DNA from: Acetobacteraceae bacterium
Lineage (GTDB): Bacteria > Pseudomonadota > Alphaproteobacteria > Acetobacterales > Acetobacteraceae
Assembly: GCA_019750475.1 (NCBI GenBank)
Contig: JAIEOO010000341.1
Coordinates: 1 to 35,391, forward strand
Direction of reading: 5' to 3'
DNA: 35,391 nt
Shown: positions 8,676 to 16,166 of the stretch, piece after piece
How positions within the stretch are numbered: position 1 is the stretch's first letter
Layout: each line of letters begins with the position of its first letter
Made by a program: the position numbers and the translations under genes
Notes under the pieces: model-generated
Databases searched by the model: none
Told to the model about the DNA's origin: nothing
Seen by the model: the letters and a program-made list of their open reading frames with translations, nothing else

Positions 8676-9656
8676 ATGTCCATCACCCGCCGCGCGGCGC
8701 TCGCCTTGCCCGCGCTCCTTCCCGGCCTCGCGGCCGCCCAGCAGGGTGGCGGGGCCTGGCCCAGCCAGCCCGTGCGGATGGTCGTGCCCTTCGCCGCCGG
8801 CGGCCCGACGGACATCCCGGCGCGGCTGCTGGCCGACGAGATGTCGCGCCACCTGCCGAACCGCATCGTGGTCGAGAACCGCACCGGCTCGGGCATCATC
8901 ATCGGCACCGACATCGTGGCGAAGGCGCCGAAGGACGGGCTGACCATCCTCTACACGACGATCGGCCACGCGGTGGTGAAGGCGCTGTTCGACCGCGTGC
9001 CCTTCGACCCCATCGCCGATTTCACGCCCGTCGCGCTCGTCGGGCAGATCCCGATGATCATGATGGTCAACGCGAACTTCCCCGCGCGCAACGTGCAGGA
9101 ATTCGTGGCCCATGTCCGCGCCAATCCGGGCCGCTTCGACTATGCGAGCTCGGGCAATGGCGGCGCGGTGCACCTGGCGACCGAGCTGTTCCTGCACATG
9201 GCGGGCGGGCTGCGGATGAACCACATCGCCTTCCGCGGCAGCTCGGCCGCCATGCCGGACGTGCTCTCGGGCCGCATCCCGATGATCATGGAGGTCGCGG
9301 CCGGGGCGGTGCCGATGATGCAGCGCGGCGAGCTGCGGGCGCTCGGCATCTCGACGCGGGAGCGTTCGCCCATCGCCCCCAACCTGCCGACCTTCATCGA
9401 GCAGGGCGTCGCCGACTACGAGGCCTACACCTGGCACATGGTGCTGGTCCCCTCGGGCACGCCGGCGCCGGTCATCCAGGCGATCAACGGCGCGGTGAAC
9501 CGGGCGCTGGCGGCGGACGCGGTCCGCAACCGCCTGCAGGAGCTGACGATGCAGGTGATGGCCGGCAGCACGCCGGACAGCGCCGCGGCCTTCCTGCGCT
9601 CCGAGATCGCCAAGTGGGAGCCGATCATCCGCGCGGCGGGCATCCGGGCGGATTGA
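8676..9656 (+). CDS. Bug/TctC-family solute-binding protein
   Basis: A 326-residue periplasmic receptor of the tripartite tricarboxylate transporter (Bug) family. The twin-arginine-like signal MSITRRAALALPALLPGLAAAQ is followed by WPSQPVRMVVPFAAGGPTDIPARLLADEM, the family's ligand-binding first segment, and VVENRTGSG. Such proteins bind carboxylates or amino/nicotinic acids for TctAB permeases. No tctA or tctB is nearby, which is usual for the many orphan Bug proteins of this lineage. The ATG at 8676 has AGGGAGGT upstream; the tracked start at 8616 lies before the signal peptide. Ligand unknown. Confidence 0.9.
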   Translation: MSITRRAALALPALLPGLAAAQQGGGAWPSQPVRMVVPFAAGGPTDIPARLLADEMSRHLPNRIVVENRTGSGIIIGTDIVAKAPKDGLTILYTTIGHAVVKALFDRVPFDPIADFTPVALVGQIPMIMMVNANFPARNVQEFVAHVRANPGRFDYASSGNGGAVHLATELFLHMAGGLRMNHIAFRGSSAAMPDVLSGRIPMIMEVAAGAVPMMQRGELRALGISTRERSPIAPNLPTFIEQGVADYEAYTWHMVLVPSGTPAPVIQAINGAVNRALAADAVRNRLQELTMQVMAGSTPDSAAAFLRSEIAKWEPIIRAAGIRAD

Positions 9657-9667
9657 GGTGCCGGCGT

Positions 9668-9686
9668 GATCCCGCGAGGCGGGATC
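9668..9686. terminator. Bidirectional hairpin between Bug receptor and XRE regulator
   Basis: GATCCCGC-GAG-GCGGGATC is a perfect 8-bp stem with a 3-base loop, 12 bases after the Bug stop codon and in the gap shared with the convergent regulator gene. It could stop transcription from both sides. There is no T-run on either strand. Confidence 0.5.
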
Positions 9687-9777
9687 GCGCTTCCGCCACG
9701 ACGGGGACGGTCATCCGCCGCTCCGGCCGGTTCGCCGTCGCGGCGCGGGCGCTGCGAGGGGCCGGCGCCCCCGTGCG

Positions 9778-10650
9778 TCACGCCGCGGCGCGGATCAGCT
9801 CGCGCACGCGGTTGGCGGCGTTGCTGCCCTTCAGCGCGTCGCGCCACATCGCCTCGGCCACGCGCTGGTGGATGGAGACGGCCTCGTCGGCGGCCGTGAT
9901 GCCGGAGACGCCGACCGTCGAGGAGGGGGCGGTGTCCGCCGGCAGCGGGGCGGTGACGACGTGGGCGCGGTCGCGGCCGCGCAGGATCATGAACGGCATG
10001 GAGGCGGCGTTGCCCGTGGCGAGTCCGATCTGGAGGCCGATCGGCACGCTCTCCATCAGGTTCGCGATCGACTCGGCCTCCTGCGCGGCGGCGACCTTGC
10101 AGCGCGTGCGCGTGGCCTCGGGGATGGCGAGGTGGCCGGCGACGCCGTCGGAGAGGAACTGCCGCAGCGCCGCCTCGCTCAGCACGGCGATGACGGTCGG
10201 GCGCTTCTGGGCGTAGAGGCGCTTGCGGGCGGAGAGCGCGCCGAGGGTCTGCTCGACGGCGGCCATGGCGATGGTGCGCTCGGGACCGGCCGGCACGGAC
10301 TGGGCCCAGGCTTCGGAGAGCGCGCCCTCGAAGGCGTCGCCGGTCAGCGGCCAGGAATAGGCGCCGCCGACGAGCAGCAGCTGGTCGGCCTGCTCCTCGA
10401 GGCCGCGCAGGCGCTCCTGGAAGGCGGCGGGGCGGCCGAAATACTCGATGCCGATGCCCAGCAGCGCGAGGGGCGAGACCTTCAGCAGCTCCGCCAGGCG
10501 GCGGATGGTCTCGAGCTTGATGACCTCGCCCTTCTCGTAGCGGTAGAGGGCGGCGCGCGAGACACCGAGCCGGGCCGCGATCTCTTCGGCGCGCATGCCC
10601 GATTCGACGCGGTAGGCACGAAGCTGCTGGCCGATATCGGCGAACCTCAT
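9778..10650 (-). CDS. XRE-family transcriptional regulator
   Basis: A 290-residue regulator with an N-terminal Cro/C1-type helix-turn-helix (about residues 5-60: FADIGQQLRAYRVESGMRAEEIAARLGVSRAALYRYEKGEV). The remaining ~220 residues are a conserved-looking domain with no motif I recognise, presumably for effector binding or dimerisation. The ATG at 10650 is chosen over the tracked 10704 because GGAGGTTGC precedes it and the HTH begins there; 10704 also falls in the predicted promoter. It converges on a Bug receptor gene, which it might regulate. Autoregulation is suggested by a palindrome in its promoter. Confidence 0.85.
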   Translation of the reverse strand: MRFADIGQQLRAYRVESGMRAEEIAARLGVSRAALYRYEKGEVIKLETIRRLAELLKVSPLALLGIGIEYFGRPAAFQERLRGLEEQADQLLLVGGAYSWPLTGDAFEGALSEAWAQSVPAGPERTIAMAAVEQTLGALSARKRLYAQKRPTVIAVLSEAALRQFLSDGVAGHLAIPEATRTRCKVAAAQEAESIANLMESVPIGLQIGLATGNAASMPFMILRGRDRAHVVTAPLPADTAPSSTVGVSGITAADEAVSIHQRVAEAMWRDALKGSNAANRVRELIRAAA

Positions 10651-10676
10651 TGCAACCTCCGGGCGGTATGGCTTTC

Positions 10677-10704
10677 TAGATACAACCCTGGTTGCCGAGA
10701 TCAA
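10677..10704 (-). promoter_or_regulatory. Promoter and operator of the XRE regulator gene
   Basis: On the minus strand TTGATC (10704-10699) and TATCTA (10682-10677) are separated by 16 bases, a plausible sigma-70 pair. The spacer is occupied by the perfect dyad CAACC-CT-GGTTG (10683-10694). A repressor bound there would block RNA polymerase, so autorepression by the XRE protein is the simplest reading. The transcript would carry a leader of about 20 bases to the GGAGGT site. Confidence 0.5.
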
Positions 10705-11149
10705 GTCTCATCCTCGGCGAATCTGGACCATAACCGCTCCGCGGAGCCGCCGGTTCGGGTCGGGCCGGCGCGTGGGACGCGAAGCAGGCCGTGGGGCAGA
10801 CCACGGCCGGTCGAGCTTGAGGGTGGTCGTTCGGGACGATGCGCGACCGGGGCATCGCCCGTTTCGCAGGCCCGAGGTTTCGCAGGCCTTAGCATGTGTC
10901 TTGCCGAGTCGCAGCCCGTCCTCCGGCGCGGGCGCGGGCCTGTCCGCCGGCCGCGCGCCCCCGTGCCCGCCCGTGGGCGCGGCTGCGGGCGGCGCGTCGC
11001 GCCGACGGCCCGACCTGGCCGCTGCGAAACCAGGCTGGCGGATTGCCGTCCCGGGCACCTTCGGCCAGGGCGCGAATCCCGCGCCCAGCAAGGCTGATCG
11101 CGGCCGCGGCCTGACGACAGTCAGGGCGGAACCGCTGTAGGCTCGCGGC
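10705..11149. other. Gene-free interval ahead of the M20 gene
   Basis: This 445-base stretch has several open frames, but all are low-complexity Arg/Ala/Pro/Gly translations without a ribosome site, and none looks like a protein. It holds a 12-base direct repeat GTTTCGCAGGCC (10861-10872 and 10877-10888) and a small hairpin CTGAC-GACA-GTCAG (11111-11124) shortly before the amidohydrolase start. It probably contains the promoter of the M20-dioxygenase pair; no clear -35/-10 could be picked. Confidence 0.5.
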
Positions 11150-12301
11150 ATGGAACCGAGCTTGCATGCCGAACTCACCGCCTGGCGGCGACACCTCCAC
11201 GCCCATCCGGGCCTCACACTCGACGAGGGCGAAACCGCCGCCTTCGTCGTCGGGAAGCTGCGGGGCCTCGGCGTCACCGAGATCGAGACCGGCGTGGGCG
11301 GGCACGGCGTCGTCGCCACGCTGCGCCGCGGCGGGGGGAACCGCAGCGTCGGGCTGCGGGCGGACATGGACGCCCTTCCCATCCAGGAGCTCGACGCGAC
11401 GCTGCCCTGGCGCTCGACCAAGCCCGGCGTGATGCATGCCTGCGGGCATGACGGGCACACCACCGCGCTGCTCGGCGCCGCCGCCCTGCTGCTGCGGGAC
11501 GAGAGCTGGTCGGGCACCGTGCGCCTCGTCTTCCAGCCGGCCGAGGAAGGGGGCGGCGGCGCGCGGGCGATGATCGCGGACGGGCTGTTCTCCCGCTTCC
11601 CGATGGATCGCATCTTCGGCTGGCACAACTGGCCCGGCCTGCCGGCCGGCACGATCGCCGTGCACGATGCGGCGGTGATGGCCGCCGGCGCCCGCTTCGC
11701 CATCACCTTCGAGGGCCATGCCGGCCATGCCGCGCTGCCGCACCTGACGCGGGACCCGATGCTGGGCGCCGGGCATTGCATCGTGGCGCTGCAATCCATC
11801 GTCGCCCGCAGCGTGGACCCGCTGAAGGCCGGCGTCATCAGCGTCACCATCGTCGAGGCCGGGGAGGCGCAGAACCAGGTGCCGCGCCGCGCGCAGCTCC
11901 ATGGCACGGCGCGCTGGCTCGACGACGAGGTGGGAGGGCTGCTCGACAGCCGCATGCGCGAGGTCGCGTCCGGAATCGCGGCGGCCTACGGGCTGCAGGC
12001 CGAGGTGGAGTTCCGCCCGGGCGTCCCGGTGACGGCCAACCACCCGGCCGAGCGGGACCTCGCGGCCGCCGCGGCGGCGACGGTCGCGCCGGTGCGGCGG
12101 GACATGGCGGCGGCCATGACCGGCGAGGATTTTGCCTGGTTCCTCAAGCAGGTGCCGGGCGCCTTCGTCTGGATCGGCAACGGCCCGGCCGAGGACGGGC
12201 GGGAGCTGCACCACCCGGCCTACGACTTCAACGACGCGATCCTGCCGGCGGCGAGCGGCTTCCTGGCCGCGACCGCCCGCCGGGCGCTGGGGGAGGGCTG
12301 A
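11150..12301 (+). CDS. M20-family amidohydrolase (hippurate hydrolase-like)
   Basis: A 383-residue metal-dependent hydrolase of the M20D type (hippurate/IAA-amino acid/N-acetyl-diaminopimelate hydrolases), which cleaves N-acyl amino acids to acid plus amine. Metal ligands are visible: C98, H100 and H103 in MHACGHDGHT, the general-base glutamates E132/E133 in PAEEGGGG, H159 in GWHNWPG, and the late histidine in LHHPAYDFND. The dimerisation domain lies between about 175 and 290. The start has only a weak AGG upstream. A thiol dioxygenase gene begins 5 bases after the stop, suggesting the acyl or amine product is a thiol. That link is inference. Confidence 0.88.
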   Translation: MEPSLHAELTAWRRHLHAHPGLTLDEGETAAFVVGKLRGLGVTEIETGVGGHGVVATLRRGGGNRSVGLRADMDALPIQELDATLPWRSTKPGVMHACGHDGHTTALLGAAALLLRDESWSGTVRLVFQPAEEGGGGARAMIADGLFSRFPMDRIFGWHNWPGLPAGTIAVHDAAVMAAGARFAITFEGHAGHAALPHLTRDPMLGAGHCIVALQSIVARSVDPLKAGVISVTIVEAGEAQNQVPRRAQLHGTARWLDDEVGGLLDSRMREVASGIAAAYGLQAEVEFRPGVPVTANHPAERDLAAAAAATVAPVRRDMAAAMTGEDFAWFLKQVPGAFVWIGNGPAEDGRELHHPAYDFNDAILPAASGFLAATARRALGEG

Positions 12302-12306
12302 GCGCC

Positions 12307-12894
12307 ATGACGGACATCGCGCGGCTGCGGAGCTACGTGCAGGCGATGACGCGCCTCGCCGACCGGACGCCGGACGAGGCGACCTGGCTGCGGGAGGGGG
12401 GCGCGCTGCTGCGCGACCTCATCGCCCATGACAACTGGCTGCCGCCCGAGCTGGCCGAGCCCGGGCCGACCTACCGGCAATACCTGCTGCATTGCGACCC
12501 GCTCGAGCGCTTCTCGGTCGTCAGCTTCGTCTGGGGGGTCGGGCAGCGGACGCCGGTGCACAACCACAAGGTCTGGGGCCTCGTCGGCATGCTGCGCGGC
12601 ACCGAGCGCAGCGTGACCATGCACCCCGTCCCCGGCGGGCCGATGCGGGAAGGGCAGGTGGACGTCCTGCGCCCGGGCGAGGTGGTGGAGGTGGGCTCCG
12701 GCGAGACCGACGCCCATTGGGTGGAGAACGCGCTGACCGACGCGCCCTCCATCTCGATCCACGTCTATGGCGGCAACATCGGCGCGGTGGAGCGCCACGT
12801 CTTCGACCCGGCGACGAGCGCGACGCGCCGCTTCGTCTCGGGCTACACCAACGCCGCCGTGCCCAATCTCTGGGACCGCAGCCGGGCCGCCTGA
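12307..12894 (+). CDS. Thiol dioxygenase, 3-mercaptopropionate/cysteine dioxygenase type
   Basis: A 195-residue cupin that uses one non-haem iron to oxidise a thiol to its sulfinate. The iron histidines are H85 and H87 (TPVHNHKVWG) and H137 (DAHWVEN). The outer-sphere triad Ser-x-His-x-Tyr is present as S150, H152 and Y154 (SISIHVYGG). All six sit exactly five residues before their counterparts in Azotobacter 3-mercaptopropionate dioxygenase (H90, H92, H142, S155, H157, Y159) as I recall them. The usual HDH metal motif is HNH here. Cysteine is an alternative substrate. It follows the M20 gene by 5 bases, so both are probably one transcript. Confidence 0.88.
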   Translation: MTDIARLRSYVQAMTRLADRTPDEATWLREGGALLRDLIAHDNWLPPELAEPGPTYRQYLLHCDPLERFSVVSFVWGVGQRTPVHNHKVWGLVGMLRGTERSVTMHPVPGGPMREGQVDVLRPGEVVEVGSGETDAHWVENALTDAPSISIHVYGGNIGAVERHVFDPATSATRRFVSGYTNAAVPNLWDRSRAA

Positions 12895-12909
12895 CCGCGC
12901 GTGCCGTCG

Positions 12910-13284
12910 CTATGTCCGACGGCAGCGCTGGTGCAGCGACGTCCCGGTCGCGGTCACCTTGCCGCTCTCGCCGCGGGCGAAGCGCTCCTCGCAGGTGTCG
13001 CGCCATTCGAAGCCGGTGTGCCCCTCGACGCGCACCCGCACGGCGTAGGCGGTGTTCCAGACGCGATGGCAGACCTCCACGCCGGCGGTGAGGTTGCGGC
13101 GGTCCACCCGGCGCCACTCGCCGGGGATCGGTTGCCAGTCGAGGGTGAAGCGCGCGACGTAGCCGGAGGAATTGGCGAGGCAGATCAGCGGATCGTCGGC
13201 CCGCGTCCCGGCGGGCTGCGCGATCGCCGCCGGCCCGAGCAGGAGCAGGGCGAGACCGAGCGGCGGGATGGCTCTGCGGCGCAT
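12910..13284 (-). CDS. Small secreted cysteine-containing protein
   Basis: A 124-residue secreted protein of unknown function. The signal peptide is MRRRAIPPLGLALLLLGPAAIAQ, with cleavage near residue 22. The mature part has four cysteines (LICLAN, EVCHRV, DTCEER, HQRCRR), enough for two disulfides, and several aromatic residues (FTLDWQPIPGEWRR, GFEWRD). A very good ribosome site, AAGGAGGT, precedes the ATG. It does not share the VPRMGPGS motif of the paralogue pair at the window start, although size and secretion are similar. It converges on the dioxygenase gene with 15 bases between stops. Confidence 0.78.
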   Translation of the reverse strand: MRRRAIPPLGLALLLLGPAAIAQPAGTRADDPLICLANSSGYVARFTLDWQPIPGEWRRVDRRNLTAGVEVCHRVWNTAYAVRVRVEGHTGFEWRDTCEERFARGESGKVTATGTSLHQRCRRT

Positions 13285-13336
13285 GGCGGGTACCTCCTTC
13301 GCCCGGGATCATCCACGGCGCGGGAGGAGGCGTCCA

Positions 13337-13360
13337 ATCGGCGCGCGCGATGGCGCCGAT
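13337..13360 (-). terminator. Hairpin after the CHAP gene
   Basis: ATCGGCGC and GCGCCGAT form a perfect 8-bp stem with an 8-base loop, 13 bases beyond the stop of the CHAP-domain gene on the minus strand. It lies between that gene and the next secreted-protein gene, which has its own strong ribosome site. There is no T-run. Confidence 0.45.
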
Positions 13361-13372
13361 CGGGGTGCCGCG

Positions 13373-14131
13373 TCAGCGGCGGTAGGCGGCGAGCTGGACC
13401 TGGCGCTGCGGCTGCGGGCGGCGCGCCTGGGCGCGGGACGGCGGCTGCGCGGTGCGCTGGGCCGCCGGACGCGCCGTGTCGCGCACGACCTGGCGGGAGC
13501 GGACGAAGGAGACCGGGCGGATCATCTCGTCCTCGACCGCGGCGAAGGTGCTGGCCGGGCGGTTGTGGATGAAGCCGTAGGTCGGATACTCGCGGCCGAA
13601 GGTGTCGTTGTCCCAGCCGACCTGCACGCGCACGCGGGTCCAGGAGTTGTCGTCGCTGACGTCCATCACGCGGACGTTGCGCATCACCGTGCCGCGCCGG
13701 ATGCCCGGGCCGCCCCAGTTGGCGTGATCGATCTCGATCATGCGGCTGTGCACGACGCGGGAGACGACCGCGACATGGCCCGACGACATGCCGCCCGAGC
13801 CCGGGAAGGCGAGGACGGAGCCGGCCTGGGGGCGCTGCCCGCGGGCGTAGCGGCCGGCGGCGTTGTGCCACCAGTCGCGGCCGTTGCCGGCGATGTCCAT
13901 GCCGGTGATGGAGCGCGCGTAGGGCACGCAGGAAATGCCGCCCCAGCCCGATGATGTGCCATGTCGCACAGACGAGCGGCTGAAACCGCGGGAAGCTTGG
14001 GGCGTTGAACGGGACGTCTGCCCCTGACGGGCTTCGCTGCGACCATCGGTCCGTGCGGCGTCGGCCGGGTTCGCCATCGGCAAGGCCGAGAGGGCGAGCG
14101 TCAAGGTCAGCGCCACGGCGGAAAGTCGCAT
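13373..14131 (-). CDS. Secreted CHAP-domain peptidoglycan amidase/endopeptidase
   Basis: A 252-residue exported protein. A signal peptide (residues 1-25, ending ADA) is followed by a Ser/Arg/Gln-rich linker to about residue 60, then a CHAP domain. The catalytic cysteine is C68 in GISCVPYARS, the histidine H119 in SSGHVAVV, and a polar third residue lies in IEIDHANWGG. CHAP enzymes cut amide bonds in peptidoglycan stem peptides. The C-terminal ~50 residues are basic and rich in Arg, Gln and Pro, which may bind the wall. The ATG is preceded by AGGAGGG. A role in wall remodelling or division is likely; the exact bond cleaved cannot be read from the sequence. Confidence 0.87.
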   Translation of the reverse strand: MRLSAVALTLTLALSALPMANPADAARTDGRSEARQGQTSRSTPQASRGFSRSSVRHGTSSGWGGISCVPYARSITGMDIAGNGRDWWHNAAGRYARGQRPQAGSVLAFPGSGGMSSGHVAVVSRVVHSRMIEIDHANWGGPGIRRGTVMRNVRVMDVSDDNSWTRVRVQVGWDNDTFGREYPTYGFIHNRPASTFAAVEDEMIRPVSFVRSRQVVRDTARPAAQRTAQPPSRAQARRPQPQRQVQLAAYRR

Positions 14132-14542
14132 GCAAATCCCTCCTGGATCCCGGTCGGCGGGCTGCGGGCCAGCCGCGCCGTTCGGTTACCGTCGGGCTGC
14201 AATCCGCCGCAACACGCGTGGCGATACAATGCGAAACCTGTCGTGATTTGTCCGATGGGTTGTCGTTTGCGTCGCGTTAATAGGACTGTCGTCCTTGGCC
14301 GGACCTCGCCCGGTTCATGTGCAACAGTGTGGCTGGCGCGCATGCAACAGTTTTGCGGCGCCGCGACTCAGTCCTGTTCGGTGCCCCGAAGTGGGAAGGT
14401 TGGGCCGCGAAAGCAATGCGCGCGGACGCCCGTCAACAAGCGCAGGATTGCGTTCCGCGACCGGGGGGCGTTGCTGTCCCGCCGGCCGGATGATGACGCC
14501 GCGCCGGCAAGCGGCGCGGCGTTGCTTGCGTCGTCTCGGCCT
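14132..14542. other. Gene-free interval between the CHAP gene and a RidA gene
   Basis: No credible gene is present in these 411 bases. The half near the CHAP start is less GC-rich than its surroundings and should contain that gene's promoter. It includes the direct repeat TGCAACAGT (14320-14328 and 14343-14351, 23 bases apart, about two helix turns) and the hairpin GGAC-TGTC-GTCC (14283-14294). Such spacing suits a regulator bound on one face of the helix, but no binding protein can be named. Confidence 0.45.
14497..14521 (-). terminator. Hairpin after the second RidA gene
   Basis: CGCCGCGCC and GGCGCGGCG form a perfect 9-bp stem with a 7-base loop, about 20 bases past the stop codon of the minus-strand RidA gene. 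This position and stability suit a transcription terminator, although no T-run follows. Confidence 0.5.
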
Positions 14543-14893
14543 TTACTTGCAGGCCGTGACCATGATTTCGACGAGGTGGCGCGGATCGGCCATGTTCGCC
14601 TGCACGCAGGCCCGCGCCGGACGGCCGGCATCGCCCAGCCACTCGACCCACACCTTGTTCATCGCGTCGCGGTCGCGGATGTCCTTCAGCCAGATCTGGG
14701 CCTGGAGCAGGCGGGTCTTGTCGGTGCCGTTCGCCTCGAGCGCGGCGTCGATCTTCGCGACCACCTGCCGCGTCTGGCCCGTCACGTCCTGGCTGAGATC
14801 GTCGGCCGTCATGCCGGCGCAGAACACGAAGTTGTGATACTCCACGGCCGAGGACAGGATCTGGTTGCTGCCGTGGCGGTTGATGCGGCTCAT
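14543..14893 (-). CDS. RidA/YjgF family protein
   Basis: A 116-residue RidA-family protein. The family arginine is present (RPARACVQA, R94), as is the late glutamate (HLVEIMV, E109), so enamine/imine deaminase activity is plausible. It is more like the short RidA branch starting MSRINRHG-x-N than the copy at 1083-1475, so the two are separate paralogues with presumably different substrates. The ATG at 14893 is preceded by GAGGAGA. It stands alone, 150 bases from the Gfo/Idh/MocA gene and with its own terminator-like hairpin. Confidence 0.88.
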   Translation of the reverse strand: MSRINRHGSNQILSSAVEYHNFVFCAGMTADDLSQDVTGQTRQVVAKIDAALEANGTDKTRLLQAQIWLKDIRDRDAMNKVWVEWLGDAGRPARACVQANMADPRHLVEIMVTACK

Positions 14894-14968
14894 GCCTTGT
14901 GTCTCCTCACTGGGTGCAGGCCCTGCCTTGTAGAGCGGTTCCGCCCCCGCCGTTAATGGCCGGGGCGG

Positions 14969-14993
14969 GCCGTCGCCGCGGCTTCGCGACGGC
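14969..14993 (-). terminator. Hairpin after the Gfo/Idh/MocA gene
   Basis: GCCGTCGC and GCGACGGC pair perfectly over 8 bp with a 9-base loop, about 50 bases past the stop of the minus-strand oxidoreductase gene. A second GC-rich pair, CCGCCCC/GGGGCGG (14941-14947 with 14962-14968), adjoins it. Together they probably end that transcript before the RidA gene. Confidence 0.4.
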
Positions 14994-15044
14994 GGCGAGC
15001 GGCTCCGCGGGCGCCCCGCGCGCGGGGCCGTCCGTCAGGCTCGC

Positions 15045-16019
15045 TCAGGGCACCGCGTAGGTGCTGCGGGATTCGGCGGCGAAGATCATCGTCTCGAAGA
15101 CCGAAACGCCGTGGATCGCCTCCTCCCAGGGCAGCGGGTAGGGCGCGCCGCCGGCGACCGCCGCGGCGAAGGCCTCGAGTTCCGCGCGCTCGATGTCGGT
15201 GACGGGGAAGTCGCGCGTCACCGGATCGCCGTCCCGCTGGCACACCGTCAGGCGCTCATGCCCGTGCAGCTCGGCCCAGGCGTCGGTGCCGAAGAGGGCG
15301 ACGCGCCAGAAGCGGGGCGCGGCGGCGAGGGTGGCGAAGGTGCAGGTCGCGCCGCTCTCGAGCGTCGCGAGCATCGCGGTGGTGTCGTCGATGGTGGGCA
15401 GCACCTTCGCCTGGCTCACCACCCGCACGTCGCAGAACCGCCCGGCGAGGTTGATGATCATGTCCACCATGTGGATGCCCATGCCGCCCATCCCGCCGAG
15501 CGGGCTCTCCGCGCGGTCGGCGCGCCAGGCGCCGGGCTTGTAGGCGAAGCCGCCCGGGCCACTGAACTGCCCCTCGACATGCAGCAGCGTGCCGATCTCG
15601 CCCGCGGCCAGCAGGCGCTTCATCTCGGCGACGGCGGGCAGGAAGCGCCGGTTGTGGCCGAGGGCGAGGACGACGCCCGCCCGGCGCGCGGCCTCGACCG
15701 CGGCCTCGGCGCTCGCCTTGGTCAGGGTGAAGGGCTTCTCCACGAAGACGTGCTTCCCGGCGCGGGCGGCGGCGATCACCTGCTCCGCGTGCTGGCCGTG
15801 CGGCGTGGCCAGCGCCACCGCCTTCACCTCCGGATCGGCGAGCACGGCCTCGTAGCCGTCGAGCAGGCGGATGCCCTTCTCGGCCGCGTAGTCGCGGGCC
15901 TTGGCGGGGGTGCCGGTGCAGCCGGCGACGAAGCGGATGTTGGCGCCGTTCTTCCCCTGCACGCTGTTGACCAGCGTCTGTCCCCAGCGGCCCATGCCGA
16001 CGATGGCGGTGGCGAGCAT
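15045..16019 (-). CDS. Gfo/Idh/MocA family oxidoreductase
   Basis: A 324-residue NAD(P)-dependent dehydrogenase. The N-terminal Rossmann fold begins with TAIVGMGRWGQ; ALATPHGQHAEQ and the hallmark HVFVEKPFTLT follow around residues 75-100. The C-terminal domain carries the substrate region GGMGGMGIHMVDMIINLAG, where family members use a catalytic histidine (or Lys/His pair). Substrates in this family are mostly cyclic polyols, sugars and their derivatives; the precise one is unknown. The ATG at 16019 is preferred over the tracked 16079, because GGGAGA precedes it and the fold starts immediately. It is divergent to the bciB-like gene. Confidence 0.87.
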   Translation of the reverse strand: MLATAIVGMGRWGQTLVNSVQGKNGANIRFVAGCTGTPAKARDYAAEKGIRLLDGYEAVLADPEVKAVALATPHGQHAEQVIAAARAGKHVFVEKPFTLTKASAEAAVEAARRAGVVLALGHNRRFLPAVAEMKRLLAAGEIGTLLHVEGQFSGPGGFAYKPGAWRADRAESPLGGMGGMGIHMVDMIINLAGRFCDVRVVSQAKVLPTIDDTTAMLATLESGATCTFATLAAAPRFWRVALFGTDAWAELHGHERLTVCQRDGDPVTRDFPVTDIERAELEAFAAAVAGGAPYPLPWEEAIHGVSVFETMIFAAESRSTYAVP

Positions 16020-16166
16020 CGCGTGTTCTCCCGAATTCGTTTCGCCGCGCGTCCTGCGGCCGAAACGGGCGGCGCGCAAGCCGGCGGGTTTCCCCGGCCG
16101 GTTTCCCTTGTGGGGGCCGCTCGGGCGGGCCTAGCCTGCCCGCGAGGACGGAGGGGCGAAGCCGGC

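Noticed and set aside
10705-11149. Possible gene in the interval between the XRE and M20 genes
   Set aside because: All frames give low-complexity Arg/Pro/Ala translations without ribosome sites or homology that I can recognise.
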